Of a DNA stretch of 64,000 nucleotides, positions 17,901 through 30,700 are shown in pieces (positions within the stretch are counted from its first letter, which is position 1; the number at the start of each line of letters is the position of its first letter). The notes beneath the pieces were generated by a model that had not been told where the DNA came from, ran no database searches, and saw only the letters and a program-made list of their open reading frames with translations. Where the stretch lies: contig NC_083523.1 in NCBI RefSeq assembly GCF_032362555.1, forward strand, positions 2,393,501 through 2,457,500. Reading direction: 5' to 3'. The translations under genes were made by a program, and so were the position numbers. The DNA is from Amyelois transitella (Eukaryota > Arthropoda > Insecta > Lepidoptera > Pyralidae).

Positions 17901-20900
17901 TTCATGAGTGTATCACAGTAGTCGAGCCACGAGAAGAAACTGGTGAGTTCCCGGTAACCGTGGAACTTGTTAAGGTGTTTGTCCCCGAAATCGTGCGCCA
18001 CATACCTACAATAGGATATAATTTTATTAGAAAAACAATATTAAGCTTCTTACTTTCTTACTATACCAATACCATCTATGGTTCTAACAACCTTCAGATT
18101 GTACAAACCAAAACCTGTTACTATTCAAATCTCAATGTGGCCTTTCAGTATTTTCAAGAGTGTTAGCTCTGTCTACCGCGTAATTACGAGTATATGTAAT
18201 AATATTATGTTTCTTTGTATTTGGAGCCTGGTTACGACCAACTTGGAGAACCACGATCCAAGAGTAGGAGATTTTTTCTTCCTACTGGCTTTAGTTCCGA
18301 TTGCATCCTCACCTCTCTAGAGAACCCGGGGTATGCCTTTGACCATGGATCCTAGATTGAGTGAGTCAAGTCTTAACGCGAAGCGACTACCATCCTAACC
18401 CGTATTGGATCCATGGTTACACATCCAGTTGTTTGTGCAAGTTTCCTCACGATGTTTTCCCTCACCATAAGTTCGGTTAGTATTGAAAGTGTACATAACT
18501 TTGAAAGTAGTCATTGGTACATGGCCGAGTCGGATTTAAATCTGTGCCTTTATGTGCTTCACGCATTTTAACCGGGCATCTTACCGATTCGACCACTGAT
18601 GCGCATAAAACTAACGAAAAAAAAACACTATAAACTCACGCCCAAGTAATGTTAAGATGCTCTACATCAGCTGGGTCGGTGTTGGCCGGTATACTTCTGT
18701 ACTTTTCGGCCAACTTGTCCACTATAGTCTCGCAGGCAGGGCTGCAACTGGTCACCAGATTGGCTATGTCGTCTTCAGGCAGCGAGGACACAATCATGAT
18801 GCCTTCACAAGCTCGGAGTACAACTTGGTTATCCTGTGGAAGAATAACAAAAATAACTAGTAAATTTGATGCTTATTTAAAGGCAAAACCTCGTAACCTC
18901 GTTACTCTGCACATTCAGGTACTTAATTAGTTGACAGACAGACAAAAATCATAGATTTGGCTTCTGTTGGTTTTTTAAAAATTTCCCATATAAAATTTTA
19001 TGGAAATATATTTCAAGCACAAATATCCGTCAGTTACTATTTTATTATATTATGTATGTTTGGATGGATATGAATTTAGTCATTAACATACCGCACTGTT
19101 CAAGTAAGATAGCAGCAGATCAATCAACAAGAACTTATCGTTGTCCTCGTAAACTGTCTTGTGGCTTTTACATGAAGCATCATCAGAACTGCTCGAACCT
19201 TCATTACTATTTGTTCTAATGATTGACACATTCTTTAATGGGTTCGGCGGTAACTCCACTTCAAATAAAGGGTTCTTCTTTGGTGTTTGTACTTTGCTTT
19301 TAATTGGTATAAGCTTTTGAATATCTTCTGGTATACTGAGTAAACTTGTTTTGTCTTCAACAAATGGAGTAGTGAAGATGTTGGCCATTCCGGGCTCTTT
19401 GCGAACCAGTCCACAGAGTGTTAATAGGAGTTCCACTTCTTCTTTCTCTGTGGGTGATGCGGGGTTTTCGTTGCATTGGATCAACATTCTCTATTAAAAG
19501 AAAATTGTTCTGGGTAAATTTGTCAACTCAAACTAAATTACTGTTTTTAAATTTTATTATAATATTGCCTGGATTGACATGGCTTCAAACAGTTATCTTG
19601 TAATATGAAATACTTATTCAATGATTACAAGATACTTCAGTCTTTTGGAGGACTTTTGGCTCAGTCTACACGCATATATATCCCGGGTTATAGATGTAAT
19701 TAAATGTATGTAACAAAAAAAAAAACTGGTCAATCAGAATAGGTTCAATGTTCTATATTGAACTGGCTAAGAATAAAATCCAAATCTTTATCCATATAAG
19801 TTATACCTACTTGGTACATCAGAAACTCAAGCCATGTGAAAAAAGAAACTTACTTGCAGAGGTCTGTAAACATGAGCACTATTAACACATGGCTGCCTGG
19901 TCCTCCGCAGAAGTGCAGTCCCCGTTGTCAGAGCCAGAGCTCTCGCGCCCGGAGGCCTATCGGCTGCGGCTAATGCTGTTAGCGCATCCAATATGCATAT
20001 GGAACGCTGGACTATTGCTTCGAGACAGGGACCCACCGTGCCTCCATGTTGTTCCTTCTCTTCTTCCACTATCAGCTGGAATGATGAATGCATACCTATA
20101 ATCATGTCTATAGCCCTTGCAGGTTAGACAGTGCCCAGAGTCATGAAGAGACTGAAAGGACACATTCAGCTTTATGATGGAATTAAGATTAAGAAATAAT
20201 GACAGGTTGCTAGCCCATTACCCACAAGAGGAATTCCAAGTTTATTAGCCTATCCCATAGTCACACTTACAACATCCATGAGTTAAATATGAGGAGTGGT
20301 TCTATTTCAAAGTGCTGATAACCACATGGCACAATTGTGATAATGCATAAATACTCTCTCAGCATAGCATGGGTCTGATGTTAAAATGATACTTAGTAAT
20401 TTAAAATAATTTTTAAGTTTTCTGCCTGCTTCACACAAAATCCTTTTTTATATCAATCTATTAAAAAGTAAGTTGTTTTTAAGATTAAAAATTATTAATT
20501 AGAGAGGTAGAATATCCCAGTTTTATTTATTCTTGGTAGCAGACCCTAGATTTTAGGAATCAAACTTAGTATATAGATTATGTAGACCATTACAAGGAAA
20601 TCTTTTTCTGCCACCTGGCTTTGTTATTCAGACAGACAATCTGTGTGGTCATATTATTAACGCTTGGAACTTATTCTTCGGCAATATGGATACTTTTAAG
20701 ACAAGAAAACTAAAAATTTACTCAACCAGACAAATGATTTAAAATTTACCTGCAACATCTGATGTAGGTGATGAGGTATCCGTGTATCCTCAACGTGCAC
20801 CTTACTATTATCATCATAGTTTTGATAGAAATTCAAAATCATCTTCCAATGATATTCGAAGTCTTCCAGCCGTGTTGCCGGCGGAGCCAACTGGAAATTG

Positions 20901-21033
20901 AAGTCAAGGTCAAACGTAAACGGATTCAATAATAAATGCTGATGAAACTAAGAACAAATTCTAAATATCAATTGATTCTATCACTTACAACGTCGGCGGC
21001 TGTTTGTAAAACATCGGAAAATCTGCTCAACAT
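8951..21033 (-). CDS. FHIP2A: FHIP2A / FAM160B1 orthologue (FHF complex subunit, Hook-interacting protein), complete, 13 exons
   Basis: FHIP proteins join FTS and Hook in the FHF complex that links cargo to dynein. Coding exons in transcription order: 21033-20989, 20890-20750, 20075-19854, 19490-19092, 18833-18640, 18005-17900, 17199-17037, 15581-15460, 14920-14769, 13907-13779, 11173-11083, 10084-9399 and 9062-8951. They sum to 2562 nt, 853 codons plus stop, and every junction is in phase. Diagnostic segments are MLSRFSDVLQTAADV (N-terminus), LAPPATRLEDFEYHWK, SFFSWLDYCDTLMK, VNSFLLLLPRAI with YEHYIHDAHRHYQ, PYEVNLHLTSIISKLALLPH, and LEEFCKELAAIAFVKH in the last exon. These match human FHIP2A along its whole length from memory. 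Exon 10084-9399 opens with an acidic, low-complexity linker not found in the vertebrate protein. The intron after exon 17199-17037 holds a minisatellite copied from that exon's end. The start shares a divergent promoter with TFIP11. A candidate poly(A) signal on the minus strand is near 7436. Confidence 0.9.
10838..11030 (-). mobile_element. Family A element lacking its hairpin end, FHIP2A intron
   Basis: The sequence runs from the tail CATAATCACGTCTATATCCC to the CCTATCCCTTAGTCGC segment and stops. Its right end lies about 50 nt downstream of the donor of exon 11173-11083. Confidence 0.75.
12681..12768 (-). CDS. Possible alternative last exon of FHIP2A
   Basis: An AG acceptor (TTATTTTAG) is followed by an 88-nt open stretch ending in TAA at 12683-12681. 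Joined to the donor at 13779 it is in phase and would give KTVN-SRLLELKSRLEEIMAEE and then ALSTHNEENVQ, a short helical, coiled-coil-like tail. The regular continuation is exon 11173-11083 (SFLLLLPRA), which matches the FHIP family. Using this exon would therefore truncate the protein before the conserved C-terminal third. An ATTAAA element follows about 60-70 nt downstream. It could also be the last exon of an unseen nested gene or a chance match; the phase fit and codon-like sequence are the only support. Confidence 0.4.
14085..14375 (+). mobile_element. Diverged family B copy split by a family A insertion with a 10-bp target duplication
   Basis: The B sequence (CGTACCTCGATCATATTAAG at the left, TCTCTGCCTATCCTTTCGGG at the right) is interrupted at 14174-14277 by the 3' part of an A element in reverse orientation. 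GCTTGCGTTA occurs on both sides of the insert (14164-14173 and 14278-14287). This is a target-site duplication and shows that family A moves by LINE-type retroposition. Confidence 0.85.
14501..14767 (+). mobile_element. Family A element abutting the FHIP2A exon 9 splice donor
   Basis: The element begins GCCGTGTGGTTCCCGGCACC and ends (TATG)n at about 14765. The minus-strand FHIP2A donor GT occupies 14768-14767, so only the donor separates the SINE tail from coding sequence. Confidence 0.9.
14955..15193 (-). mobile_element. tRNA-derived SINE (family T), near full length, FHIP2A intron 8
   Basis: The head has pol III boxes: A-box-like TGGCGCAGCGGTAGTTCG and B box GGTTCGAATCC. It continues CTGGTCAGGGC, GATGTTTATCTATGTAAG and CAATCTGTGTAATTTGTCCC, and ends in (ATTT)n. 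It is not a functional tRNA gene, because no full cloverleaf or anticodon arm is preserved. Confidence 0.9.
16299..17035. repeat. 67-bp minisatellite, 11 tandem units, derived from the FHIP2A exon 7 / intron 7 junction
   Basis: The unit boundary CCATTGATGAGATGCGGCG recurs at 16299, 16366, 16433 and every 67 bp to 16969, with the twelfth occurrence at 17036 being the true exon end. The units look nearly identical, so expansion or homogenisation is recent. Each unit carries on the minus strand the last part of exon 7 (encoding KCLKVVDSPHLIN) and its 5' splice site AATG|GTGAGG. A more diverged relative lies at about 15986-16057, separated by a C2 LINE fragment (16110-16291), so the duplication is older than the present array. 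Confidence 0.95.
18222..18605 (+). mobile_element. Family D SINE-like element, longest copy, FHIP2A intron 5
   Basis: Conserved blocks are TTAGTTCCGATTGCATCCTC, CCGGGGTATGCCTTTGACCA, AACCCGTATTGGATCC, TGTTTTCCCTCACCATAAG and CCGGGCATCTTACCG. Other copies or pieces: 10495-10700 (-), 26085-26170 (+), 31832-31945 (+), 38560-38650 (+) and 42850-42960 with 43234-43290 (+). Confidence 0.7.
20092..20334 (-). mobile_element. Family A element, diverged, FHIP2A intron 2
   Basis: The body motifs are recognisable but changed (AGCCCTTGCAGGTTAGACAG at the tail side). The tail lies about 17 nt from the start of exon 20075-19854. Confidence 0.75.
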
Positions 21034-21756
21034 TTTTCTTGTCTAATCCATCGGGTCATCGAGTGTAGTTATTAAACACGATTAAAATTGCAAATGTTAG
21101 CCTAGAAAATCATTTAACTGTACATTGATTATTCAGCGACATACATTCAAAATAATTTGGGAAAGAACGCATGCATATTATAGTATTTTATTTTGTTAGA
21201 GCAAAATTGAGAAAACTTCTTCACTGTGTACTGTGAAAATGACATTTGTTTTGATCACAGATATATACTTATTTTGATAACGAAAAATGTCATCGACTAA
21301 AACTAAAAGCAAATGACGCATTACATCGCGTTTCAAATCGATTCAGAAGAGAGAAGCGATTCGAAATATTTTAAACCGAAAAAAATTGTTAATGCCAATA
21401 ACTACCGAGTTTGCATGAAAACAGTTATGAATGTGGATGAAGCGAAGGAAGTACCTATGCACAGATCGTAGCAAGTGGTAGTCTCTGCCTACCCCTCCGG
21501 GAAAGAGGCGTGATTTTATGACTGTATGTATGGGCCGAAACTACAAAAGAAAAAGAATGTTAACCTCAAATGAAATAACTGTCAAAGTCAAAATATTGCA
21601 AAAGAAAGTTTATTGTTTTCATTTCATTTCAATAAATTCATATCATTTATTATGAATTGAATAAAATATAGGAGTTTATCAAAAGTATTAATGAAAACTG
21701 TTAACTGAATAGTGCACTAAGTTCCCAGATATTTTGTGAATACTGAAAATCCCACA
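21034..21756. promoter_or_regulatory. Divergent intergenic region between FHIP2A and TFIP11
   Basis: Only about 720 bp separate the two opposed start codons (21033 on the minus strand, 21757 on the plus strand), so both promoters and 5' UTRs must lie here. No clear TATA box is seen, as usual for housekeeping genes. A family B LINE fragment occupies about 21395-21535 in plus orientation, ending in the GAAAGAGGCGTGATTTTATG tail. It narrows the space left for host regulatory sequence to roughly 360 bp on the FHIP2A side and 220 bp on the TFIP11 side. Confidence 0.6.
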
Positions 21757-24700
21757 ATGTCCGATGACGAAGTCATACGGTTCGAAATCACCGATTATGA
21801 TTTGGACAACGAGTTCAATCCCAATAGAAGCCGAAGAGCTAAGAAAGAACAGCAAATTTATGGTGTGTTTACGATATTTTTTTTAATCTCTTAACTAGAG
21901 ACTGCATAGCAGCAAGCAGACAACCGCTCTTCAATGTTTTCTTATAAACTACTCGCTTTACATTATTCTAAATCTCAACTGGTCGAAGTAAAGAGAAAAA
22001 TGCTGGGCGCAGACCTGATTCCCCGGATCGCATGGGGCTTCGGGTTCAATCAATCAAGCAGACTCTAGCTTTAAGGCTTCGATTGTGTTAACAATATCCA
22101 AAGAACTGTTACGTGTTGCAGTTGGTTGGTTGTCTTATACTACCTTAACTTACCTAAAATACTAACCTTAATAACATTTCAGGAGTATGGGCTAAGGATA
22201 GTGATGAAGATGACAATGAGGACAATATTAGACAAAGGACTCGAAAGCCCAAGGACTTCTCAGCGCCAATCGGATTTGTTGCTGGCGGAGTTCAGCAGGC
22301 AGGAAAAAAGAAGGAAGAGAAAAAAGGTAGTTTGTAATTTTATAATTACCATATATTATCTACCTATTCAGACCAAGATTCAGACTAATTAATTTCTTCT
22401 GTACCAATTGCATTCTGAATTATTGGCTGTATTTATTATATTAAGACAGTAACTGACTGTATTTTTATGTTTAATATTTTGGACAGTCTCATGTGGTACA
22501 TGTTGACTTGAATCAATGTGGATGATTTAAGAGGCAACTAAGTGAATAACCACTTGCCCATTTTGTAACCATGATCTTAGCTGATACAGAATTGATACAG
22601 ATACATATACAGAATTGATACAGAACTGATACAGAACATTTATAAATCTCTTTTTCTTTGTTAATAGTGCAGAAGATCAACATTCAAGTGGCGCTTCTTA
22701 ATTTTATTTACTACTATTTACATTTCTAGAACTGCAACCGTCTGAAGCCTCCACATCCAGACCGGCCTTAGCTGCTGACAGCTCTGATGAAGACGAGAAA
22801 CCGACCAACCCTGCGGAGAGCGAGACAGCAGGGATCCGGAGAGTGGGTCAGGGCATGAGGCCGGCAAACTTTGGAGGGAACATGGGCAATTGGGAAAAAC
22901 ATACTAAGGGTATTGGAGCCAAGTTGCTGCTACAGGTAAAGTATTTTTTTTCTTTTCTTCATTTTGGAAATCAGACTTTTTCATGAGCTTATTGCCAGTG
23001 TCAGTTTAAACAGTTCTAGTTATACATACTACTCTGTCAAGAAAGTATCGGGAATGGATTATTTATTTATGGTTCCAAATTCAAATCTTTGTTTTTTTTG
23101 TTGTTGTTAGATTGGCACAACTGTTTTCCATTTTGGCGCGGAGTTTGAGTTGCATCTGTTGTTTACATTAAATACAGTGCTATTTTTAGTTATATCATAT
23201 CTAGTGTGTATTGCTAATTTCATAATGGATAAAAACATCGAACAAAGAGTTTGTCTTAAATTTTGCATTGCCAATGGAATATCGTGTTCGGAGTCACTGA
23301 AAATGTTACAGAAGGCTTACGGTGAATCGACTTTATCAAAAACTCGTGCTTATGAGTGGTACAAAGCGTTCAAAAGCGGTCGAGATGTGATGGAAGATTT
23401 GCCTCGCTCTGGTAGGCCATCAACGTCTGCAACTGAAGTTAACATCGCAAAAGTGAAGGAAATAGTGACTGAAAATCCTCATTCAACTTTGAGAGAGATA
23501 GCCACCGAACTTTCTGTATCTCACGAGTCGATCCGTACCATTTTAACTAATAATTTGGGTATGAAACATGTTGCCGCTCGGCTAGTCCCAAAAGACCTGA
23601 ATTTTTTTCAAAAACTCAATCGCATGAGAGTCGCTGAGGACATGCTAGAACGAGTCAATTCCGACCCAACATTCATGAAACGCATTGTTACTGGTGACGA
23701 GACGTGGGTTTACGAGTTTGACATGCAAACTAGTCAACAAGCTTCGGAGTGGCGCCTTCCAACTGAACCGAAACCGAAAAAACCACGCCAAAGTCGTTCA
23801 AAAGTCAAAGTCATGTTGACTGTTTTCTTTGACTATCGCGGTGTTGTGCACTCGGAATTCTTGCCGGAAGGTCACACGGTAAATAAGGAATATTACTTGA
23901 GTGTTATGCGGCGTTTAAGAGAGCAAATCCGACGAAAAAGGCCAGATTTGTGGAAAGAAAATTCTTGGATTTTGCACCATGATAATGCACCTTCGCACAA
24001 GGCCATCATTGTGAACGAATTTTTAACCAAACACTCAACAAATACCATCGAGCAACCACCATATTCACCAGATATGGCTCCAGCCGACTTTTTTCTTTTT
24101 CCTAAACTCAAATTACCACTTCGTGGCACCCGTTTTCAATCGGTAGAAGACATAAAAGAGAATTCGCGGCGAGAACTGACCTCAATTCCGGAAACAGCGT
24201 TTAAAAAATGTTTTGATGATTGGATTATTCGTTGGCGTAAGTGTATCGTTTCTAAAGGAGCATATTTTGAAGGTGATAAAATAAATTTGGATGAATAACA
24301 AACAGTTTGTGTATTATTGATCTTTTCCTGCTACTTTCTTGACAGAGTAGTATAATAATTTATATTTTGTATTGTTTAAGTAATAGCTGTGGGTGCTTTA
24401 TTTTTCCCTTTCTCTGGATTTTTTGGGACAACATCTAAAGTCATTAATTCCGATGTTATAACACTCTCCAACAGTCATGCTTCTCCAGGTACACTTAATA
24501 TTGAATACTCCACTCTTAAAAATTATATTAATACCCTATAGTCCATTAAACAAACACTTTGAAAAAATATTGCAGCACAAACAATAAAACGTTTGATTTC
24601 CCACCAAAAAGTACTTCAGGTTAAATTCTATCTAGTTCCTTCAATGGGACGACACTTATTAATATAATCCAAGAGACAAAGGTCAGAAAGTGTCAGCATT

Positions 24701-27700
24701 AGTAATGAATATATTTTTTCAGATGGGTTACCAACCAGGCAAGGGTCTCGGCAAAGACCTCCAAGGTATATCGGCACCAGTAGAAGCTACTCTCAGAAAG
24801 GGGAGAGGAGCTATCGGTGCTTATGGACCAGAAAAATCTACAGTGAGTAAACATCTTTAATTATTTCTCATGATAGTAGTTTGCACCTACGTTATGCCCG
24901 CGTAAATAAAAAATGCCGTATATCGTCGTTCGGGAATTTTGGGTAATGCTAAATACGCTAATGGCAATGCTAAATAAGTTGATATGTAAGTTAATCCATC
25001 ATAGGAAGAGAGAATTCATCAGAAAGAGATTCACTTGATTATTCACTACAGACCCGCCCGGGCTTCGCACGAGTAGCATTTATCATAAAACCTTCCTCTT
25101 GAATCATCTATCTATTAAAATAACTGCATCAAAATCCGTCGTATAGTTTTAAAGATACACTCATACCGAGGGACAGACGAGGGAAACGTCTTTGCTTTAT
25201 ACTATGTAGTGATGAAGATTTATCCACTTACTCTATAGTACTTTACCCTAATTTTCCTGCAGTCTCTATTAAAAGAGGCTCTCATATTTAGACTATAAGT
25301 TAAAACGAAACTTCTCTTACAGCAAAAGGCGAAGAAAGAACAAGAGAAACGTTTAAAAGAGAAGGAGGAACAAGAGAAGGGCATGTCAGAGAAGTCATAC
25401 AACTGGAAGAAGTCGCACAAAGGCCGGTACTTCTACAGGGACGCTGCTGACGTCATACAAGAAGGGAAGCCTTCTATGCATACGGTTACTACGTAAGTTT
25501 GTTTGTTTGTTTGTAATATCTTTTTTGCATACAAATTTACACAGTAACAAGAAAATAGTACATAGTTATAAAAGAAACAAATCACTTATAATGCCGGAGT
25601 TATCCCAAGTAAGTTAGGTAAGTATAAGTTAGTCAGGCCTAAACCTATGAGCTTGCGTGCAAAGATTGATGAATGTTGATGAAGCAAAAGAAGCATGCAG
25701 GGATTGCAGCAAGTGAAAATATGTGCCGGCCTACCCCTTTGAGAAAGGGGAGTAGTGTGTAGTGCATGTGTAATGTTAATTAAAGTGACAAATGAGAGGT
25801 GTGTACATACATACATATAATCACGTCTATGTCCCGTGCAGGTTAGGCAGAGCCAACAGTCTCGAATAGACCAATAGACCACCGTAAGCGGTTTGGCTTA
25901 ACGATAGAATTGAGATTCCAATAGTGATAGGTTGCTAGCCCATCTTCTAAAAGAAGAATCCCAAGTTTATAAGCCCTATCCCTTAGTAGCCTTTTACGAC
26001 ATTCATGGAAAAGAGATGGAGAGGTGTATGGTATAATGAACAAACAATTCATGTTTTCACACGTACGAGGCTTGTCATCTTTATGCTGGTGTAGGTCACG
26101 ATTATATCCTCACCTTTCTAGAGACGAGTATGCGGTATACCTTCTAACCATGATCCTGGATCGAGTGTGTAAAGTAAATGTTAAGAAGACCCAAGTGCTT
26201 ATCAAAATAATTTATTATTCTATTTATTAGTGCCGTGTGGTTCCCGGCACCAATAGAAAAAGAATAGGACCACTCCATTGCCATCGACTGAGAGGTAGGC
26301 TTATAAACTTGGGATGTTTTTTGAGGCGATGGGCTAGCAACCTGTCACTATTTGAATCTCAATTCTATCTTAAAGCCAAACAGCTGAACGTTGCCATTCA
26401 GGTTTTTCAAGACTGTTGGCTCTGTCTACCCCGCAAGGGGTATAGACGTGATTATATATATGTATGTATGTATTCTGTGATTTGTTTGTTTATACACTAA
26501 CCACAAGATTTTAGAGATAATAAAGAAATTTTTGATTTTTTTTTTTTTTTTGATTCTATGACAGAAATGAACTGTCCCGCGTGCCCGTGATAGACATGAC
26601 GGGCAAGGAGAAGCGCGTGCTGAGCGGCTATCACGCGCTGCGCGCCGCCGCGCCGCGCTTCGAGCACGAGCCGCGCCGCCACTGCCGCCACTTCACTGCG
26701 CCGGCGCTCGTTCACAACTTGCAGGTGGTCGTCGATTCTTGTGAACAGGTAGGTTGCTTTTTTTTTTTAATTTTGTTAGGTCCTTTATTAAGGTGAGATT
26801 GGTAACTGGCGAATTCACTTATTCAGTGATTGTGGTATTTTTTTAACTTTGTTAGGTCCTTTTATTGAGGTAAAATCACTGGCGAATTCACTGATTGAGA
26901 GGCCCTTTCGACAAAGCCATTAAATATTTATTATAGTATAATTGAGAATTGGTTGAAATAATAGTTTAATTAACTTGTGCCGTGTGGTTCCCGGCACCGA
27001 TACAAAAAAGAATAGGACCACTCCATCTCTTTCCCATGGAAGTCGTAAAAGGCGACTAAGGGGATAGGCCTACAAACTTGGGATTCTTTTTTTAGGCGAT
27101 GAGCTAGCAACCTGTCACTATTTGAATCTCAATTCTATCATTAAGCCAAATAGCTGAACGTGGCCATTCAGTCTTCAAGACTGTTGGCTCTGTCTATCCG
27201 CAAGGGATATGGACGTGACCATATGTATGTATGTATTTAACTTGATAATAAATACATATATAATTTTCAGGACATAATCCAAAACGCCAGGGAACTTCAA
27301 ACGGCAGAAGACGAAATCGTTGTATTGGAAAGAGATTTGGAAGAGTTCAATGTGAAATTGAAGGAGCATGATGACGTCATAGAGAAAGTGCAGTCAATAT
27401 TGCAAAGAGTCGAGGCGCTTGATAAGCCTGATCTATCTTTAGAGGACGCATATGAAGTATTGGCTGAATTGAAGGTAATTTTTTTTGTTAGGATAAATTA
27501 TGCTTTTGTACGAGAGTTGGACCATATTTGGTAGCACTGAATCGTACAATGCTATAAGTTTTTATTGTTACATACATACATACATATGGTCACGTCTTTA
27601 TCCCTTGCGGGGTAGACAGAGCCAACAGTCTTGAAGAGACTGATAGGCCGAATTGAGCTATTTGGCTTGATGATTAAATTAAGATTCAAATAGAGACAGG

Positions 27701-30700
27701 TCGCTAGCCCGTCGCCTAGAAGAAGAATCCCAAGTTTATAAGCCTATTCCTAAGTCGCCTTTTACGACATCCATGGGAACGAGATGGAGTGGTCCTTTTT
27801 TTTATTGGTGCTGGGAACCATACGGCACTTTTCTTTTTATTGTTTGAAGCGTTATATTGCAAAAACCAGAAGAAAAGAGCTTTGTTAATACTCTGCAACT
27901 TGTAACAAGAACTGTGTAAGTGTTTATACGTATTGTTTCAATTTGTTTCCTTCACTTCAAATCATTTCCTTAATCTACTAACTTCTTTTAGGAATTATAC
28001 CCCCTCGAATATGAAATGTTTGGTCTGGGCACTATAGCGGGTACAATAGTCAGTCCACTGCTGAGCGCATTACTTGCCCCGTGGGACCCGCTCACCGCGC
28101 CCGACGACCCAGTGCCAGTGTTTAGTAAATGGCGCAAGTTGCTGACAGAAGAAGCGTATAACAGTTTGCTGTGGCAACATTTAGTGCCTCATCTTAATAC
28201 AGCCGTAGAGTAAGTATTTTTTTTTTTAAATTTAACTTTAGCATTTGATTGAGTATAACTTTAGTTTTCGCGTGGTAGGTTTGCGTTTATACTTTGTTTT
28301 TTAAGTTTTTATGTCTTAAACATCAGGTTTGACGTGAATATCTAAAGTTAAATTCATTTTGAAACGACGTTTAATGAAAGATTAGAATATTGATATTGGT
28401 GTTCCCCAGGGTGGTAAATTAAGTCTTGGTATAGAATGTTGACTGGTAGTGTTACTGTTATGATAGGACGCTACTTGACGCGATCAAGTTATTTTTTATA
28501 CCCATAATTTTGGCAAGCCATTATCTGCTTACTAATTATTACTTGTCGTGTTGTTTTGGCACTTGATTGAAGGACCACTCCATCTTTTCTTCATGAATGT
28601 CGTAAAAGGCGACTAAGGGATAGGCTTACAAACTTGGGATTCTTTTTTAGGCGATGGGCAAGGCAACCTGTTACTATTTGAATTTCAATTCTATCATTTA
28701 GCCAAACAGCTGAACGTGGCCCATCAGTGTTTTCAATACCTACTATTGGCCGGAACCACGAACCTACCCCGCAAGGGATATAGATGTGATTGTATGTTAT
28801 TAGGATTAGGCTTTTAATATTAATATACTGTAAGATTTCTTCAAGAAACTTTTATTTAATAAGTACCACCCAACCAATCACTCAATATCGCGTTCTCTAG
28901 TAACAAAAAAAAAAACGTCGGTGGCCAACTTAGGAACTAAAACTTTCGTTCAAAAACTAGTAACTAAACTTTAATTTAATATATTAAATTTTAGTTACTG
29001 TATGTTCAATACTGTTGGCTCCGTGTACCCCGCAAGGGATATAGACCTGACCGTATGTACCCACGCAGAGCGTGGAACCCCCGCTCGCCGGCGCCGCTGC
29101 TGCGCGCGCTGTCGCGCTGGGCGGGCGCGGCGCCGCGCTGGCTGCTGGCGGCGTGGAGCGCCCGCCACGTCACGCCGCGCCTGCTGGCCGCCGTGCGCGC
29201 CTGGGACCCCACCCGCGACACCGTGCCGCTGCACACGTGGCTGCTGCCGTGGCATCCGCACAATGGTAATGATATTATGGGGCATTCCATAGTGACTGAT
29301 GGGACAGTTTACTCCAGAATTCCTAATATTTAGAACTGTAACTTTAAATTTTGATCTTATATAAATGATCAAATAGATATTTTATAAATATGATGAACTA
29401 ACTCATGAAGCTAATACCGAAAAATAGAACTTATGTGCATATTTGGTTGATATTTTAGCGGTTAAAGGAGTGTGACTGGTGGGACAGTCAAAAAAACGTC
29501 ACCTCCGCCTTTTGCACTGTCAATCAAGATTTTAGCCCAAATACTATATAAAGCAAGATGTCTTTGGCTATGCTATAGAATGATTAAATTTACTACAACA
29601 TGAAAAAAAATAATTTTCCTATTTCCCATGGAATGCCCCTTATGTTGTTTGAATCGTTTCTTTTGTAGGCAATTGGTATACGCTATAGCAACGGTTGTGC
29701 CATTATGCTGTTTGTGAGAGATATGTCAAAAATAATTTTTATTTTATTTATTTATTTATTTAGACTTCATGCACGTAAAATGTACAACAGGTGGACTTAA
29801 TGCCACAAGGCTTTTTTTCCAGTCGAACCTTTGGACCAAACTGAGATTGATGTACGGGTAGTACGATAACTGTAAAATAGAAAATTATATAAATATGAAT
29901 AATAATAGGTTACTTAAAACACTTGCATATAATATATTACAAATTACAAACATAAGTATGACTATATATATATTTATTGTTAGATGTTCTTAAGATGTAC
30001 GTTGAATAATATAGATATTTAAAACTGATTTTTTTTCTCATCTTTTCTCCCTCTATCTTGTGTAGGAATAAATAACTTTTATAACTATACTTCCTACACT
30101 TTTCTTTTTCTTTACAGATTTTTTTCAAATATCATGTAAAACTAAAGTTCGAATAAAGGTTATTGCCGTGTGGTTCCCGGCACCAATACAAAAAAGAATA
30201 GGACTACTCCCATCTCTTTCCCATGGATGTCGTAAAACGCGATTAAGGCACTACAAAGAAACCCAAGTTCTTTCTTAGGCGATGGGCTAGCAACCTGTCA
30301 CTATTTGAATCTCAATTCTATCATTGAGCCAAATAGCTGACCGTGGCCATTCAGTGTTTTCAAGACTATTGGCTCTGTCTACCCCGCAAGGGATATAGAC
30401 GTGACCATATGTAAAGGTTATTATTTTTATCATCCCCCAGGTGAATCCCTGGCCCGGAGCGTGTACCCTGCGGTTCGAAGCCGCCTCGCCACTGCTCTGT
30501 CCGCGTGGCACCCCGCCGACGGCTCCGCTAGGCCTTTGCTGGCGGCCTGGAAGGAGGCCTGGGGCTCCACACTGACGGCCTTGCTGCACCAGCATATAGT
30601 GCCCAAACTGGAGCATTGTTTGCAAATGGCGCCTTTGGAGCTGGTGGGAAGGGAAAATGGTAAGTTTTTCATCGATAAATTTCAGTGTTTTTCAAGCCTT

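Noticed and set aside
28995-29372. Long Arg/Ala-rich frames on both strands around 29,000-29,370
   Set aside because: They are shadows of the GC-rich TFIP11 exon 9; only the frame giving [10 protein letters not shown] joins in phase.
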